Shown here one piece after another: positions 43,562-53,660 of a DNA stretch of 64,000 nucleotides (position 1 is its first letter; every line of letters begins with the position of its first letter). The translations under genes and the position numbers were made by a program. The stretch comes from Hyphomicrobium sp. (GTDB taxonomy: Bacteria; Pseudomonadota; Alphaproteobacteria; Rhizobiales; Hyphomicrobiaceae). Under the pieces are notes generated by a model. That model made no database searches. It was not told where the DNA came from and worked only from the letters and a program-made list of their open reading frames with translations. The stretch is from assembly GCA_030148725.1 (NCBI GenBank), contig JASBSU010000046.1:1-64000 (forward strand). Direction: 5' to 3'.

Positions 43562-44209
43562 TCATCCCGCGAGTGCCACCGCATCGACCACCGCCGCGAA
43601 GTGGCAGACCGAGGCGCTGAGCACGAACACGTGCCAGATCGCGTTGTTGTACGGCAGCTTCTCCCACAAATGGAAGATGACCCCGACCGTATAAAGTATG
43701 CCCCCGATGAGCAGCAGCGCGAACGCCGTGCCTGACAATGCCTCGAACATCGACGGCAGCGTGAATACCGCCGCCCAACCCTGCGCGAGATAGAGCACGT
43801 ATGCTGTCCGGACGAACTGAGCTGGCGCGATGAGCTTTGCTGAAGCGCCGACCACCGCGATCAACCACACCGCAACCAGCAGCCCAATACCGACGGGGCC
43901 GCCAAGTTTGATGGCGGCGAACGGCGTGTAGGTGGCGGCAATCTTTACGTAGATCGCCGCGTGGTCGAGGCGCCGAAGCAGCCACCGCCATTGTCCGCGA
44001 TTGAGATTGTAAGCCGCCGAGCAGACGAACACCGCCAGCATCCCGCAGCCGTAGATCAAAACAGCCGTCGAGGCAGCCGCGTCGAGCCGCGTTACGGAAA
44101 GCGCGATCAGCGCCGCGATGCCGCCGATGCCGAACAAGATTCCGATCGCGTGCACGATCCCGTCCGCAATCTCCTCGGATCGTGTGTACGTAGGAAAGAT
44201 CGTGCTCAT
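43562..44209 (-). CDS. Hemolysin III / PAQR family membrane protein
   Basis: 215 residues with seven hydrophobic segments. Family landmarks: an early EEIADGIVHAIGILFGIGG with its His, AIYVKIAATYTPFAAI, and a late FHLWEKLPYNNAIWHVFVLS and VCHFAAV, providing the conserved histidines of the predicted zinc site. Members are related to YqfA and eukaryotic adiponectin receptors; the bacterial role is unclear, with membrane lipid homeostasis proposed. Confidence 0.9.
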   Translation of the reverse strand: MSTIFPTYTRSEEIADGIVHAIGILFGIGGIAALIALSVTRLDAAASTAVLIYGCGMLAVFVCSAAYNLNRGQWRWLLRRLDHAAIYVKIAATYTPFAAIKLGGPVGIGLLVAVWLIAVVGASAKLIAPAQFVRTAYVLYLAQGWAAVFTLPSMFEALSGTAFALLLIGGILYTVGVIFHLWEKLPYNNAIWHVFVLSASVCHFAAVVDAVALAG

Positions 44210-44385
44210 CGGCGCAACGCAACTCTACTCATCAGATATCGAATTTCCGCAGTCAGTGGGAATAAGCCTCATCCGCACTTAGGACGCCGCCGGGACAAAA
44301 CAAGGATTTCGTCGCATCCGGAACGGTCCGGCTTTTATCCCGTTATGCCTAACTATCCATATTGGCCAGAGCGAGTGGCACCCTT

Positions 44386-44952
44386 ATGAAGGCTATGCTT
44401 AACCGGCTCGGCGCGTTCGCACGGGGCATTACCCGCCCGACAGTGGCGGCTGCGCTGTTCGTGGCATTGTGCGCTGCGGTCGGACCGGCCGCTGCCCAGG
44501 ACGCGCCGACGCTCGCCTATCTCGGCACGTTTCTTCAGAATGACAACGAGGGCCTGGAGCCCACGACTGACGCCGAGCGTGCGCGGCTAGTGCGCACCGG
44601 CGAGGAGATGACGCAACTCTTGGGTGACAGCGGCCAGTTCCGCATCGTTCCGGTCAGCGCCGAGGAGCGGAAGAGCATCGCAGGCGGCCAGGCGCCCGGC
44701 GAGTGCGGCGGCTGCGAAATCGACCACGGCAAGGCGAGCGGCGCTCAGCTCGTCGCCTGGATCCGGGTGCAGAAGGTGTCGAATCTGATCCTCAACATGA
44801 ACGCCTACATCACCGATGTGTCGACCGGGCGCCCCTTGCTGACCAAGAGCGTCGATTTGCGGGGCAACACCGACGACAGCTGGTCCCGCAGCGTCAAATA
44901 TCTGGTGAAAAACCTGGTGCTGCCTGCCAACATCAAGCCCGCCGCGAGCTGA
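44386..44952 (+). CDS. Secreted DUF2380-like protein
   Basis: 188 residues. Signal peptide with cleavage after AAVGPAAAQ. The mature part reads LAYLGTFLQNDNEGLEPTTDAE, then CGGCEIDHGKASGAQLVAWIRVQKVSNLILNMNAYI split into short strands, and ends LVKNLVLPANIKP. This resembles the DUF2380 group of small periplasmic proteins, which have no known function. The CGGC pair could form a disulfide or bind metal. ATG 44386 is chosen because the signal peptide begins there. Confidence 0.7.
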   Translation: MKAMLNRLGAFARGITRPTVAAALFVALCAAVGPAAAQDAPTLAYLGTFLQNDNEGLEPTTDAERARLVRTGEEMTQLLGDSGQFRIVPVSAEERKSIAGGQAPGECGGCEIDHGKASGAQLVAWIRVQKVSNLILNMNAYITDVSTGRPLLTKSVDLRGNTDDSWSRSVKYLVKNLVLPANIKPAAS

Positions 44953-45012
44953 AAGCGCGGACCCGCGTGGGCCGAACGGTTGCGGGACGCCGCGGCCACG
45001 GCGGTGATCCGC

Positions 45013-45040
45013 CCTGTGTCACCGAACCTGTGTCACCGAA
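45013..45040. repeat. Perfect tandem 14-base repeat, two copies
   Basis: CCTGTGTCACCGAA occurs twice head to tail (45013-45026, 45027-45040), 60 bases upstream of parC. It may be a slippage product or a pair of binding sites. Confidence 0.8.
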
Positions 45041-45100
45041 GCACCATGCATAGCCAACCTGGGGCTTGCAGAGCGCCTCGATGGGCAGTAGCCCATCGCC

Positions 45101-47356
<2,256 letters not shown>

Positions 47357-47360
47357 CGAC

Positions 47361-47390
47361 GTGACGCGCAGTTGATTTTCTGCGCGTCAC
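47361..47390 (+). terminator. Stem-loop after parC
   Basis: GTGACGCGCA (47361-47370) pairs perfectly with TGCGCGTCAC (47381-47390) around a 10-nt loop rich in T. It begins 5 bases after the parC stop. No T-run follows, so efficiency is uncertain. Confidence 0.6.
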
Positions 47391-47511
47391 CGCATCGCGT
47401 TCGAACAAGCGCAAAACTCGTGTCACCGTCTCAACGAGTTAGGCCGGATTCGTGCAATCCCGGCTTGGCCGAAATGGGTAGTTGCGTTGACATGGTCTGA
47501 TGTAAAGTTGG

Positions 47512-49257
47512 GTGCCAGCGGGATCACTCAGGCAATCGGACGGCATCGTGTTCAAGGATGAGATCGACGTCCTTCGGGATCGCATCAAGGCGCTCGAAGA
47601 AGAGAATGCACGGCTCCAGTTGGACGCGGTCGCAGGCCGCCACCGCGCCGAGACCGCCCTCGCGGTGCGCGAGAGACAGTACCAGACTCTCTTCAATTCC
47701 ATCGATGAAGGGTTCTGCATCATCGAGTTCATCGACAGCGAGCATGGTCCGCTGAGCGATTATATCCACATCGAGGCGAACCCGGCTTACACGCGCCACG
47801 CCGGCATCCCGAACGTCGTCGGGCAGAAGGTCCGCGAAATGGTGCCCGGCGAGGCCGAGGGCTGGGTGCAGCTTTATCGAGACGTGCTCCTGACCGGCAA
47901 CGCGATCCGTTTTGAACGCGAGTTGATCGCCACCGGCCGCTATCTCGAGTTGGCGGCGTTCCGTATCGAGCCGGCGACGCAGCGTCAGGTCGCCGTGCTG
48001 TTCCAGGACATCACCGCGCGCAAACGCGCCGAGGCGAACCTGCAGCAGCTCAACGAAACGCTGGAGGCGCGCGTCGTCGAGGCGCTCGCCGAGCGCAAGG
48101 TGGCAGAAGATGCGCTCCGCCAGTCGCAGAAGATGGAAGCAGTCGGCCGGCTGACCGGCGGCATCGCACACGACTTCAACAACATGCTGGCGATCATCAT
48201 CAGCAGCCTGCGGCTAGCTGAACGCAAGGTCGAACGCGGCGATTTCACCATTCGCAAGTACCTCGACAGCGCGCTCCACGGCGCACAGCGGGCCGCCACT
48301 CTTGTTGCCCGACTGCTCGCGTTTTCGCGCCAGCAGCCGCTCTCGCCGCAGCGTGTTGAAGCAAACCGTTTGGTGAGCGGGATGGAGGAAGTCCTCCGCC
48401 GCACAATACCTGAGAGCATCCAGATCGAGCTCGTACAAGCGGGCGGGCTGTGGAGCCTGCTCGCCGATCCGCATGGCCTCGAGAGTGCAATTCTCAACCT
48501 CGCGGTGAATGCCCGCGACGCGATGCCGGACGGCGGCAGGCTCACCCTCGAAACGGCCAATGCCTATCTCGACGAAGCCTATGCAGACGCGCACGCCGAT
48601 GTCGCCGCCGGCCAGTACGTGTTGATTGCCGTCACCGACACCGGCTGCGGCATGACCCCGAATGTCATTGCGCACGCCTTCGAGCCGTTCTTCACGACAA
48701 AGGAAGTCGGTGCGGGCACGGGGCTGGGGCTCAGCCAGGTCTACGGCTTCATCAAGCAGTCCGGCGGGCACGTCAAAATCTACAGCGAGGTCGGCGTGGG
48801 CACGACCGTCAAGCTGTACTTCCCGCGCCTAAGCCAACCGAAAGGCTCGACAAGCCCCGAGCCAGCGCCGAGCACTGCCCTGATGCCGAACGGCAAAGGC
48901 CAGCTCGTGCTGGTCGTCGAGGACGACGATGACGTACGGCGATTGACGGTCGACATACTGACGGAGCTGGGGTTCACCGTAGTGCCGGCGAACGGAGCGG
49001 AAGAGGCCCTGCGCCTGCTGCCGCAGCACCCCGAAACGGTTCTGCTGATGACCGACGTCGTGATGCCCGGCATGAACGGCCGCAAGCTCGCTGAAAAAGT
49101 TCGCGCGCAGCGGCCGAACATCAAAGTGCTCTTCACGACCGGATACACGCGCAACGCCATCGTGCACAACGGCATCCTCGACGAAGATGTCGAGCTGATC
49201 ATCAAGCCTTATTCGCTCGAAGCGCTCGCGGCGAAGCTCGCACGCATCTTGGCCTGA
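47512..49257 (+). CDS. Cytosolic hybrid histidine kinase with PAS and C-terminal receiver domains
   Basis: 581 residues from a GTG; a second GTG at 47548 is equally possible as neither has a good ribosome site. Domains: short coiled coil (15-55), PAS (about 55-170), coiled coil (172-205), dimerisation/phosphoacceptor helix with His220 (GRLTGGIAHDFNN), ATPase domain (NLAVNARDAMPDGG, DTGCGMTPN, GTGLGLSQVYGF), and a receiver (VVEDDDDVRRL, acceptor Asp in LLMTDVVMPGMNG, KPYS). No membrane segment, so it senses a cytoplasmic signal. The terminal receiver likely feeds back or passes phosphate on; no partner regulator gene is adjacent. Confidence 0.9.
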   Translation: MPAGSLRQSDGIVFKDEIDVLRDRIKALEEENARLQLDAVAGRHRAETALAVRERQYQTLFNSIDEGFCIIEFIDSEHGPLSDYIHIEANPAYTRHAGIPNVVGQKVREMVPGEAEGWVQLYRDVLLTGNAIRFERELIATGRYLELAAFRIEPATQRQVAVLFQDITARKRAEANLQQLNETLEARVVEALAERKVAEDALRQSQKMEAVGRLTGGIAHDFNNMLAIIISSLRLAERKVERGDFTIRKYLDSALHGAQRAATLVARLLAFSRQQPLSPQRVEANRLVSGMEEVLRRTIPESIQIELVQAGGLWSLLADPHGLESAILNLAVNARDAMPDGGRLTLETANAYLDEAYADAHADVAAGQYVLIAVTDTGCGMTPNVIAHAFEPFFTTKEVGAGTGLGLSQVYGFIKQSGGHVKIYSEVGVGTTVKLYFPRLSQPKGSTSPEPAPSTALMPNGKGQLVLVVEDDDDVRRLTVDILTELGFTVVPANGAEEALRLLPQHPETVLLMTDVVMPGMNGRKLAEKVRAQRPNIKVLFTTGYTRNAIVHNGILDEDVELIIKPYSLEALAAKLARILA

Positions 49258-49303
49258 GGCGCCGCGCGGCGCTGCGTTACGTCGAGCGTGTGCGCCCGCC
49301 AAT

Positions 49304-50038
49304 TTAGTGTCCCGAGCCGAGCTTGTAGACGACGCCGGTCGTCGCGGTGCCGACGAACGGATCGAAGTTGAGCTGGAACACCGGAGAGATGCCGGTCTCG
49401 CGGCGCACGTCCTTGCTGTAGTCCGCATACCGGACCTCGCTACGCCAGAACCAGCCATCGTGCATGGCGACTTCGAGCCCGCTGCCGACGAACCAGCCGC
49501 TGGCGCTGTAGCTCTCCAGGTAGCCGTTCGGCAGCGGCGCGCCGGTGTAGCTGTTGCGCAACCCGCCGCCGGAGAAGTTCGTTTGCGTGTAGCCGACGCT
49601 CCAGTAGTTGAGAATGTCCGGCGTCATCAGCCACCCGGCGCGAGCACCGATGAACCAAGTGCTGTCGTTGCTCGTCTCCGCGGTCGTGAAGACGGCATCG
49701 CTGGTCCGGCCGGTGATATCCGCGAAGTTATAGTTGAACAGCACGCCGCCGACGATCCGCGAGCTGAACTGGTAGTCATAGCCAAAGCCGACCTCACCGA
49801 GCCATCCCTTGCCCGCATGATCGGTTTTCGCGCACGACACGCAGCGTCCCGGCGCGTCCGTGGTCGTCGAAGCGCTCCACATCCCGTAGCCGACGCCGGC
49901 GTTCGCGTAGAGGCCGGTCCAGATAGGGATCTGCGCCGTGACCGGCGCTCGCGCCGGCTCGTAACCATCGGCGACCGCTGTACCCGCGGCACATATCAGA
50001 AGCGACGCGACAACGACTGCAGAGGAAGGCCGGCGCAT
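49304..50038 (-). CDS. Outer-membrane beta-barrel protein (Omp25/Omp31-like)
   Basis: 244 residues from the ATG at 50038, with AGGAG 7 bases upstream. Signal peptide (AVVVASLLICAAGTAVA). The mature chain alternates polar and aromatic residues as expected of an eight-stranded barrel: WTGLYANAGVGYGMWSAS, GEVGFGYDYQFSSRIVGGV, STWFIGARAGWLMTPDIL, GWFVGSGLEVAMHDGWFW. The last strand ends GVVYKLGSGH. Such proteins are structural major outer-membrane proteins in Rhizobiales. Confidence 0.88.
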   Translation of the reverse strand: MRRPSSAVVVASLLICAAGTAVADGYEPARAPVTAQIPIWTGLYANAGVGYGMWSASTTTDAPGRCVSCAKTDHAGKGWLGEVGFGYDYQFSSRIVGGVLFNYNFADITGRTSDAVFTTAETSNDSTWFIGARAGWLMTPDILNYWSVGYTQTNFSGGGLRNSYTGAPLPNGYLESYSASGWFVGSGLEVAMHDGWFWRSEVRYADYSKDVRRETGISPVFQLNFDPFVGTATTGVVYKLGSGH

Positions 50039-50163
50039 CGATATCTCCTGATAAAGATCAAAGCTCCCGATACAAGCTGCTGTCGTCGGATTCGCAGTGC
50101 TGCGTCCTGCGAAGGTTGCGAGACCTCCACCGCTTGCCCACAGGAAATTCACAAGGCGACCGG

Positions 50164-50787
50164 TCAGGGCCAGCGCGAAAAGCACTGCACGAAGTAGGTG
50201 CAGTCCGCGAAGAAACACGACCCGTTGGCAACGCCGACACCGATGTGATTCATCTCCGTGCCGACAAGATGTTTCCGGTGCCCTGGCGAGCCGAGCCACA
50301 TCTTGAGTGCGCTCTCGGGCGTCGTCCCGTTCCCCCGCGCGATGTTCTCCGTCACGCGGATCACGCGCTGCCCGCTTATGTTGCGGCGCTTGTAACGGCT
50401 CGTCGGAGAGCTGCCATCCGGCCCGAAGTGGTTGAAGTACCCGCGCTTTGCCATATCCCGAGCATGGTCGAAGGCGGCCGCCGAGCAGACCGCATCTTCC
50501 TTGAACTCCGGCAGTCCGTTGCGCCGGCGAAAATCGTTGGTGATCTTGATTGTCTCCGCCGCCTGCTGCTGGAGTACGCTGAGTTGCCGCGGTGGCGCAG
50601 CTGGCGCAGCTTGCGCGGGCGGGTGCGGTGGTGGGCTCTGGGGCGTGGTCTGCGTCTGCCACTCACCGGCGAGCGCGGCAGGAGCCAACGACGCGAGCAG
50701 GGCCAGAGCGCGCAGAGCAACGGCAACGCTGGATATCAGAGGCTGAAGCCGTGCGCGCCGCTGCCTGGGCGCAGGTCTGGACACCAC
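50164..50787 (-). CDS. Secreted CAP-domain (SCP/PR-1) protein
   Basis: About 207 residues if started at the GTG at 50787; the frame stays open to 50943 but the hydrophobic signal segment (VALRALALLASLAPAALA) lies soon after 50787. A Pro/Ala/Gln-rich linker precedes the CAP domain: FDHARDMAKRGYFNHFGPDG and VTENIARGNGTTPESALKMW, then SPGHRKHLVGTEMNHIGVGV. The His and Glu residues of the CAP cavity are kept. Two late cysteines may form a disulfide. Bacterial CAP proteins are secreted and of unknown role. Start uncertain. Confidence 0.85.
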   Translation of the reverse strand: MVSRPAPRQRRARLQPLISSVAVALRALALLASLAPAALAGEWQTQTTPQSPPPHPPAQAAPAAPPRQLSVLQQQAAETIKITNDFRRRNGLPEFKEDAVCSAAAFDHARDMAKRGYFNHFGPDGSSPTSRYKRRNISGQRVIRVTENIARGNGTTPESALKMWLGSPGHRKHLVGTEMNHIGVGVANGSCFFADCTYFVQCFSRWP

Positions 50788-50941
50788 GTTTTCCCGACGG
50801 GCGATGTGCCGCAATCCGAATCTCTCCTCGAACGCGTCACCGTATCGAGCAGGATTGTCGCCAATTAGGGGCGCGCCGATACGATGGATACGTTGCGCCG
50901 CCACAGGCGTTTGAAACTCACAAACTGAGGAGAAAGCGCTC

Positions 50942-51532
50942 ATGAAGCTCTACTACGCCCCTGGCGCCTGCAGTCTGGCCGACCACATTGCCCTTCACGA
51001 AGCAGACATTCCCTTCTCGCTCGTGCGCGTCGATCTGAAGACGCACAAGCTGGAGGATGGCCGCGCCTATACCGAGATCAATCCGAAAGGCTCGGTGCCC
51101 GCGTTGCAGTTCGACGATGGCGAAGTGCTCACCGAAAACCTCGCCATCCTCGCCTATATCGCCGACCAGAAGCCCGAGCTGGCGCCGCATGGTCCACTGG
51201 CGCGCTACCGGCTGCTCGAGATGCTCTCTTACCTCGCGTCGGAGCTGCACAAGGCGTTTCATCCGCTGTTCGTGCCGCGCTCGACGCCTGACGAGAAGAA
51301 GCAGGCAGCCGCCGCCGTTGAGCAGAAGCTTGGCTACCTCGCGGACAAACTAGACGGCCCCTACCTTCTTGGCACGCATATGACGGTCGCCGATCCGTAC
51401 CTCTACGTCATGCTGACGTGGGCGGACGACATGAAGATCAAAGTGCCCGACAAGCTCGCAAGCTTCAGCCAGCGGATGGCCGAGCGGCCCGCGGTCAAGC
51501 GCGCCCTCGCTCACGAAGGTCTCTCCGGCTGA
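50942..51532 (+). CDS. Glutathione S-transferase (beta class)
   Basis: 196 residues. Thioredoxin-like N-terminal domain MKLYYAPGACSLADHIALHE, with Cys10 as the beta-class active residue, the cis-Pro in GSVPALQF, and ENLAILAYIAD for glutathione binding. The all-helical C-terminal domain includes YLLGTHMTVADPYLYVML. It conjugates glutathione to electrophiles or reduces peroxides. GAGGAGAAAG lies before the ATG. It is divergent from the CAP gene. Confidence 0.93.
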   Translation: MKLYYAPGACSLADHIALHEADIPFSLVRVDLKTHKLEDGRAYTEINPKGSVPALQFDDGEVLTENLAILAYIADQKPELAPHGPLARYRLLEMLSYLASELHKAFHPLFVPRSTPDEKKQAAAAVEQKLGYLADKLDGPYLLGTHMTVADPYLYVMLTWADDMKIKVPDKLASFSQRMAERPAVKRALAHEGLSG

Positions 51533-51635
51533 TAAGGCCGCCACGGCAGCCGTGCAATGTGGGCAATGCGCGTTGCACGGAATTTGCTGCTTTCAATATC
51601 GGGGCCATTTCGAATTAGAACAACGCAAAACTACC

Positions 51636-51866
51636 GTGCCCGAAAAGCATATTCGTCACGACGAAAAGGGTGTGACGCAAGATCGTATTGCCATTGAACC
51701 TGCTGTGGAAAACGGTCAAGTCAAATATCGTTTCTCGGTAGTTGCGGCGCCCGAGCAGGCAATCAAAAGCTGGCGCCGTTCCCACGGCGCACCAAAGAAA
51801 AGCATTAAAGAACAATGTGTTGTGGCGGCGAGGCGGGCGCGTAATCAGGGGGTTCTGCATATATAA
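51636..51866 (+). CDS. Possible small hypothetical protein
   Basis: 76 residues from a GTG with no clear ribosome site. The sequence RIAIEPAVENGQVKYRFSVV followed by a basic segment (SWRRSHGAPKKSIKEQ) has balanced composition and reads like a real protein, yet the region is less GC-rich than its neighbours and codon use differs. No family is recognised. It may be acquired or non-coding. Confidence 0.3.
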   Translation: MPEKHIRHDEKGVTQDRIAIEPAVENGQVKYRFSVVAAPEQAIKSWRRSHGAPKKSIKEQCVVAARRARNQGVLHI

Positions 51867-52158
51867 ATATCGAACAAAGATATAACAAAAACAATTCTAA
51901 CTGCGCCTGACGAGAATTTGATTTTCGAAATGCGAGAAAAAGAAAAGCAGAAATAATTATGATGCCGCATCTGGAAATCGGAAGCGACTTCTGACAAATA
52001 AGGGCGGTCCGCAATTCAGCCATTCAGGGTTTGCGGGAAATGGCGGCCGAATAGATTTGGTTTGCCAAATGAGCGCCCGCGCTTATTGCGCGCGCATTGG
52101 ACGGAGGCGCGAGGCGCACACCACCAACGCAAAGCAGAACCCCCACAGGAGAGTTACG
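51867..52158. other. AT-rich intergenic region upstream of the Gly/Gln-rich protein
   Basis: A marked drop in G+C is visible, especially 51860-51975, with A- and T-tracts absent elsewhere in the window. No gene is supported. The region could hold the promoter of the 52159 gene or be a transferred or silenced stretch. Confidence 0.45.
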
Positions 52159-52878
52159 ATGTCCCACAACGAGTACATCCCGTTCCAGCAGAACCAGCAG
52201 CCCGGCCAAGGCTGGGGTTTCGGCGGCGGCCAGGGCCAGGGTTGGGGTCAGGGCCAGGGCTGGGGTCAAGGCTTCGGCCACGGTTTAGGTCAGGCGGCAT
52301 TCGGACAGCAGGGCTTCGGCCAACAGGGCTTCGGCGGCTGGCAACAGGGTTCAGGTTGGGGCGGTGCGCCCTGGCAGCGCTCGGTATCGCAGCAGGACGT
52401 GGGTGAGATCATCCGCCATCTCGTTCCTCTGCTGCCTCACATCGTCAATCAGGCGCAGCAGCCGCATGCCGCGTTCGGTTACGGTTCCGGCTTCGGCGGC
52501 GGTGGTTTCGGCCAGCAGGGTTGGGGCCAGTCTCAGCAGGGCTGGGGCCAGGGACCGCGGTACCTTTCGCAGCAGGACGTGCATGAGGTCGTACGTCAGA
52601 TACTCCCCGCGCTTCCGCAGATCGTGAACGCGCTTCAGGGACAGCAGCAGGGCGGTTTCGGTAGCGCCATCTATGGTGGCCAGGGCGGCGGCGGCCAGGG
52701 CGGCGGCTGGGGCGGCCTCGGACAGGCAGCCTTTGGCAACGCCGGAAACGGGTATGGCGGACAGCGCCAGCTGAACCAGATCGACGTTGGCGAGGTCGTG
52801 CGCCAGCTCTCGTCCGTACTTCCGCAGGTCATCAGCAACCTACAGGCATTCAATCAGCAGCAGCAGCGCGGGGCCTGA
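52159..52878 (+). CDS. Low-complexity Gly/Gln/Trp/Phe-rich protein with three helical repeats
   Basis: 239 residues; AGGAGA precedes the ATG. Residues 14-72 are prion-like, built from GQGWGQG, FGQQGFG and similar units. Three copies of a 27-residue motif follow at 75-101, 135-161 and 204-230, with the core SQQDVGEIIRHLVPLLPHIV, SQQDVHEVVRQILPALPQIV and NQIDVGEVVRQLSSVLPQVI. These are amphipathic helices separated by more low-complexity linkers (105-133, 163-203). No signal peptide or membrane segment, so it should be cytoplasmic. The pattern of sticky helices joined by Gly/aromatic linkers suggests self-assembly or condensate formation, which is inference. The family is not known to me. It is followed by a gene whose product seems to share the helical motif. 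Confidence 0.88.
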   Translation: MSHNEYIPFQQNQQPGQGWGFGGGQGQGWGQGQGWGQGFGHGLGQAAFGQQGFGQQGFGGWQQGSGWGGAPWQRSVSQQDVGEIIRHLVPLLPHIVNQAQQPHAAFGYGSGFGGGGFGQQGWGQSQQGWGQGPRYLSQQDVHEVVRQILPALPQIVNALQGQQQGGFGSAIYGGQGGGGQGGGWGGLGQAAFGNAGNGYGGQRQLNQIDVGEVVRQLSSVLPQVISNLQAFNQQQQRGA

Positions 52879-52906
52879 ACCAAGGCGCCCCATCGCCAGA
52901 ACGACA

Positions 52907-52931
52907 GGAGGCCGCCAGCCCGGCGGCCTCC
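52907..52931 (+). terminator. Stem-loop after the Gly/Gln-rich gene
   Basis: GGAGGCCGCC (52907-52916) pairs perfectly with GGCGGCCTCC (52922-52931) around 5 bases, 28 bases after the stop at 52878. No T-run follows, so it may only attenuate read-through into the next gene. Confidence 0.5.
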
Positions 52932-52933
52932 GA

Positions 52934-52975
52934 CCTGACTGCTACCGTCCAACTGCTACCGCCTGACTGCTACCG
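52934..52975. repeat. Three tandem 14-base repeats
   Basis: Units CCTGACTGCTACCG (52934-52947), TCCAACTGCTACCG (52948-52961) and CCTGACTGCTACCG (52962-52975) stand head to tail between the stem-loop and the next gene's ribosome site. Copies 1 and 3 are identical. Confidence 0.85.
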
Positions 52976-52992
52976 ATTGAATGGAGCTACCC

Positions 52993-53469
52993 ATGTCGAA
53001 TTCACAGAATGCCGGCGGCTCGCGCGCAGGTGACACGCGCAACGCTGGCGCCCCCGATACGCAGGCGCTCGTCGGGCTGCTTGAAAACCTCGTCCCTTTG
53101 CTGCTGCACTTCCAGACCCAGTCTATCGGGCAGCTGGGACCCCTCGGCCCAGAGGGCGCGCGCTCGGCAAAGCTGGAGCAGGAGGCAGCGGTCGCCTTCA
53201 CCGAGGACATCATCCTCGACGCGCTGCGTAACCTGTCGACCTATGTGCAGAAGAACGCCAGCCGCTATCCCGGGCTCGACAGCTATGCGGGCATCCTCGC
53301 TGATGCGCGCCGCGCGCTCATTGCACGCGACTATCAGCGCGCGCTCTCCCAGATATTCGACGCCTACCGCGCGATCGCCGTTCTGCGCGCCATTCGGCCC
53401 GAGTTGCCACCCGTGCGGCAGCGTGCCTCGGACGAGCTATCGGGCAGCGGAGGCGACGCCGTGCACTGA
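52993..53469 (+). CDS. Hypothetical helical partner of the Gly/Gln-rich protein
   Basis: 158 residues; ATG 52993 is chosen because GGAG lies at 52983-52986 (52981 is an upstream alternative). After a disordered, Gly/Asn/Ser-rich N-terminus, residues 23-45 (DTQALVGLLENLVPLLLHFQ) match the helical motif of the preceding protein, sharing LVPLL-x-H with its first repeat. The rest is helical: FTEDIILDALRNLSTYVQ, ILADARRALIARDYQRALSQ, IFDAYRAIAVLRAIRPE. The tail is polar. Probably co-expressed with the 52159 gene and possibly binding it through the shared helix. No known family recognised. Confidence 0.75.
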   Translation: MSNSQNAGGSRAGDTRNAGAPDTQALVGLLENLVPLLLHFQTQSIGQLGPLGPEGARSAKLEQEAAVAFTEDIILDALRNLSTYVQKNASRYPGLDSYAGILADARRALIARDYQRALSQIFDAYRAIAVLRAIRPELPPVRQRASDELSGSGGDAVH

Positions 53470-53660
53470 CGCCGCGCCCGTTGCCAATAACGACGGCCGA
53501 TGAGCCGCCGCCACGCGGCAGGTGAGGAGCGCGCCACCACCGCTCCTCCACCTGTTGCCGAATGGTCGCGTGCCGCTGCTGATTTGCATTTCGGCCGATG
53601 CGAAACGCGCTGCGCTCCTGTTACGCTCCCTGACGATCGATCGGGAGTCGGCGGGGCAGC

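Noticed and set aside
51615-52023. Minus-strand open frames in the AT-rich region
   Set aside because: They lack ribosome sites and families; composition looks non-coding.
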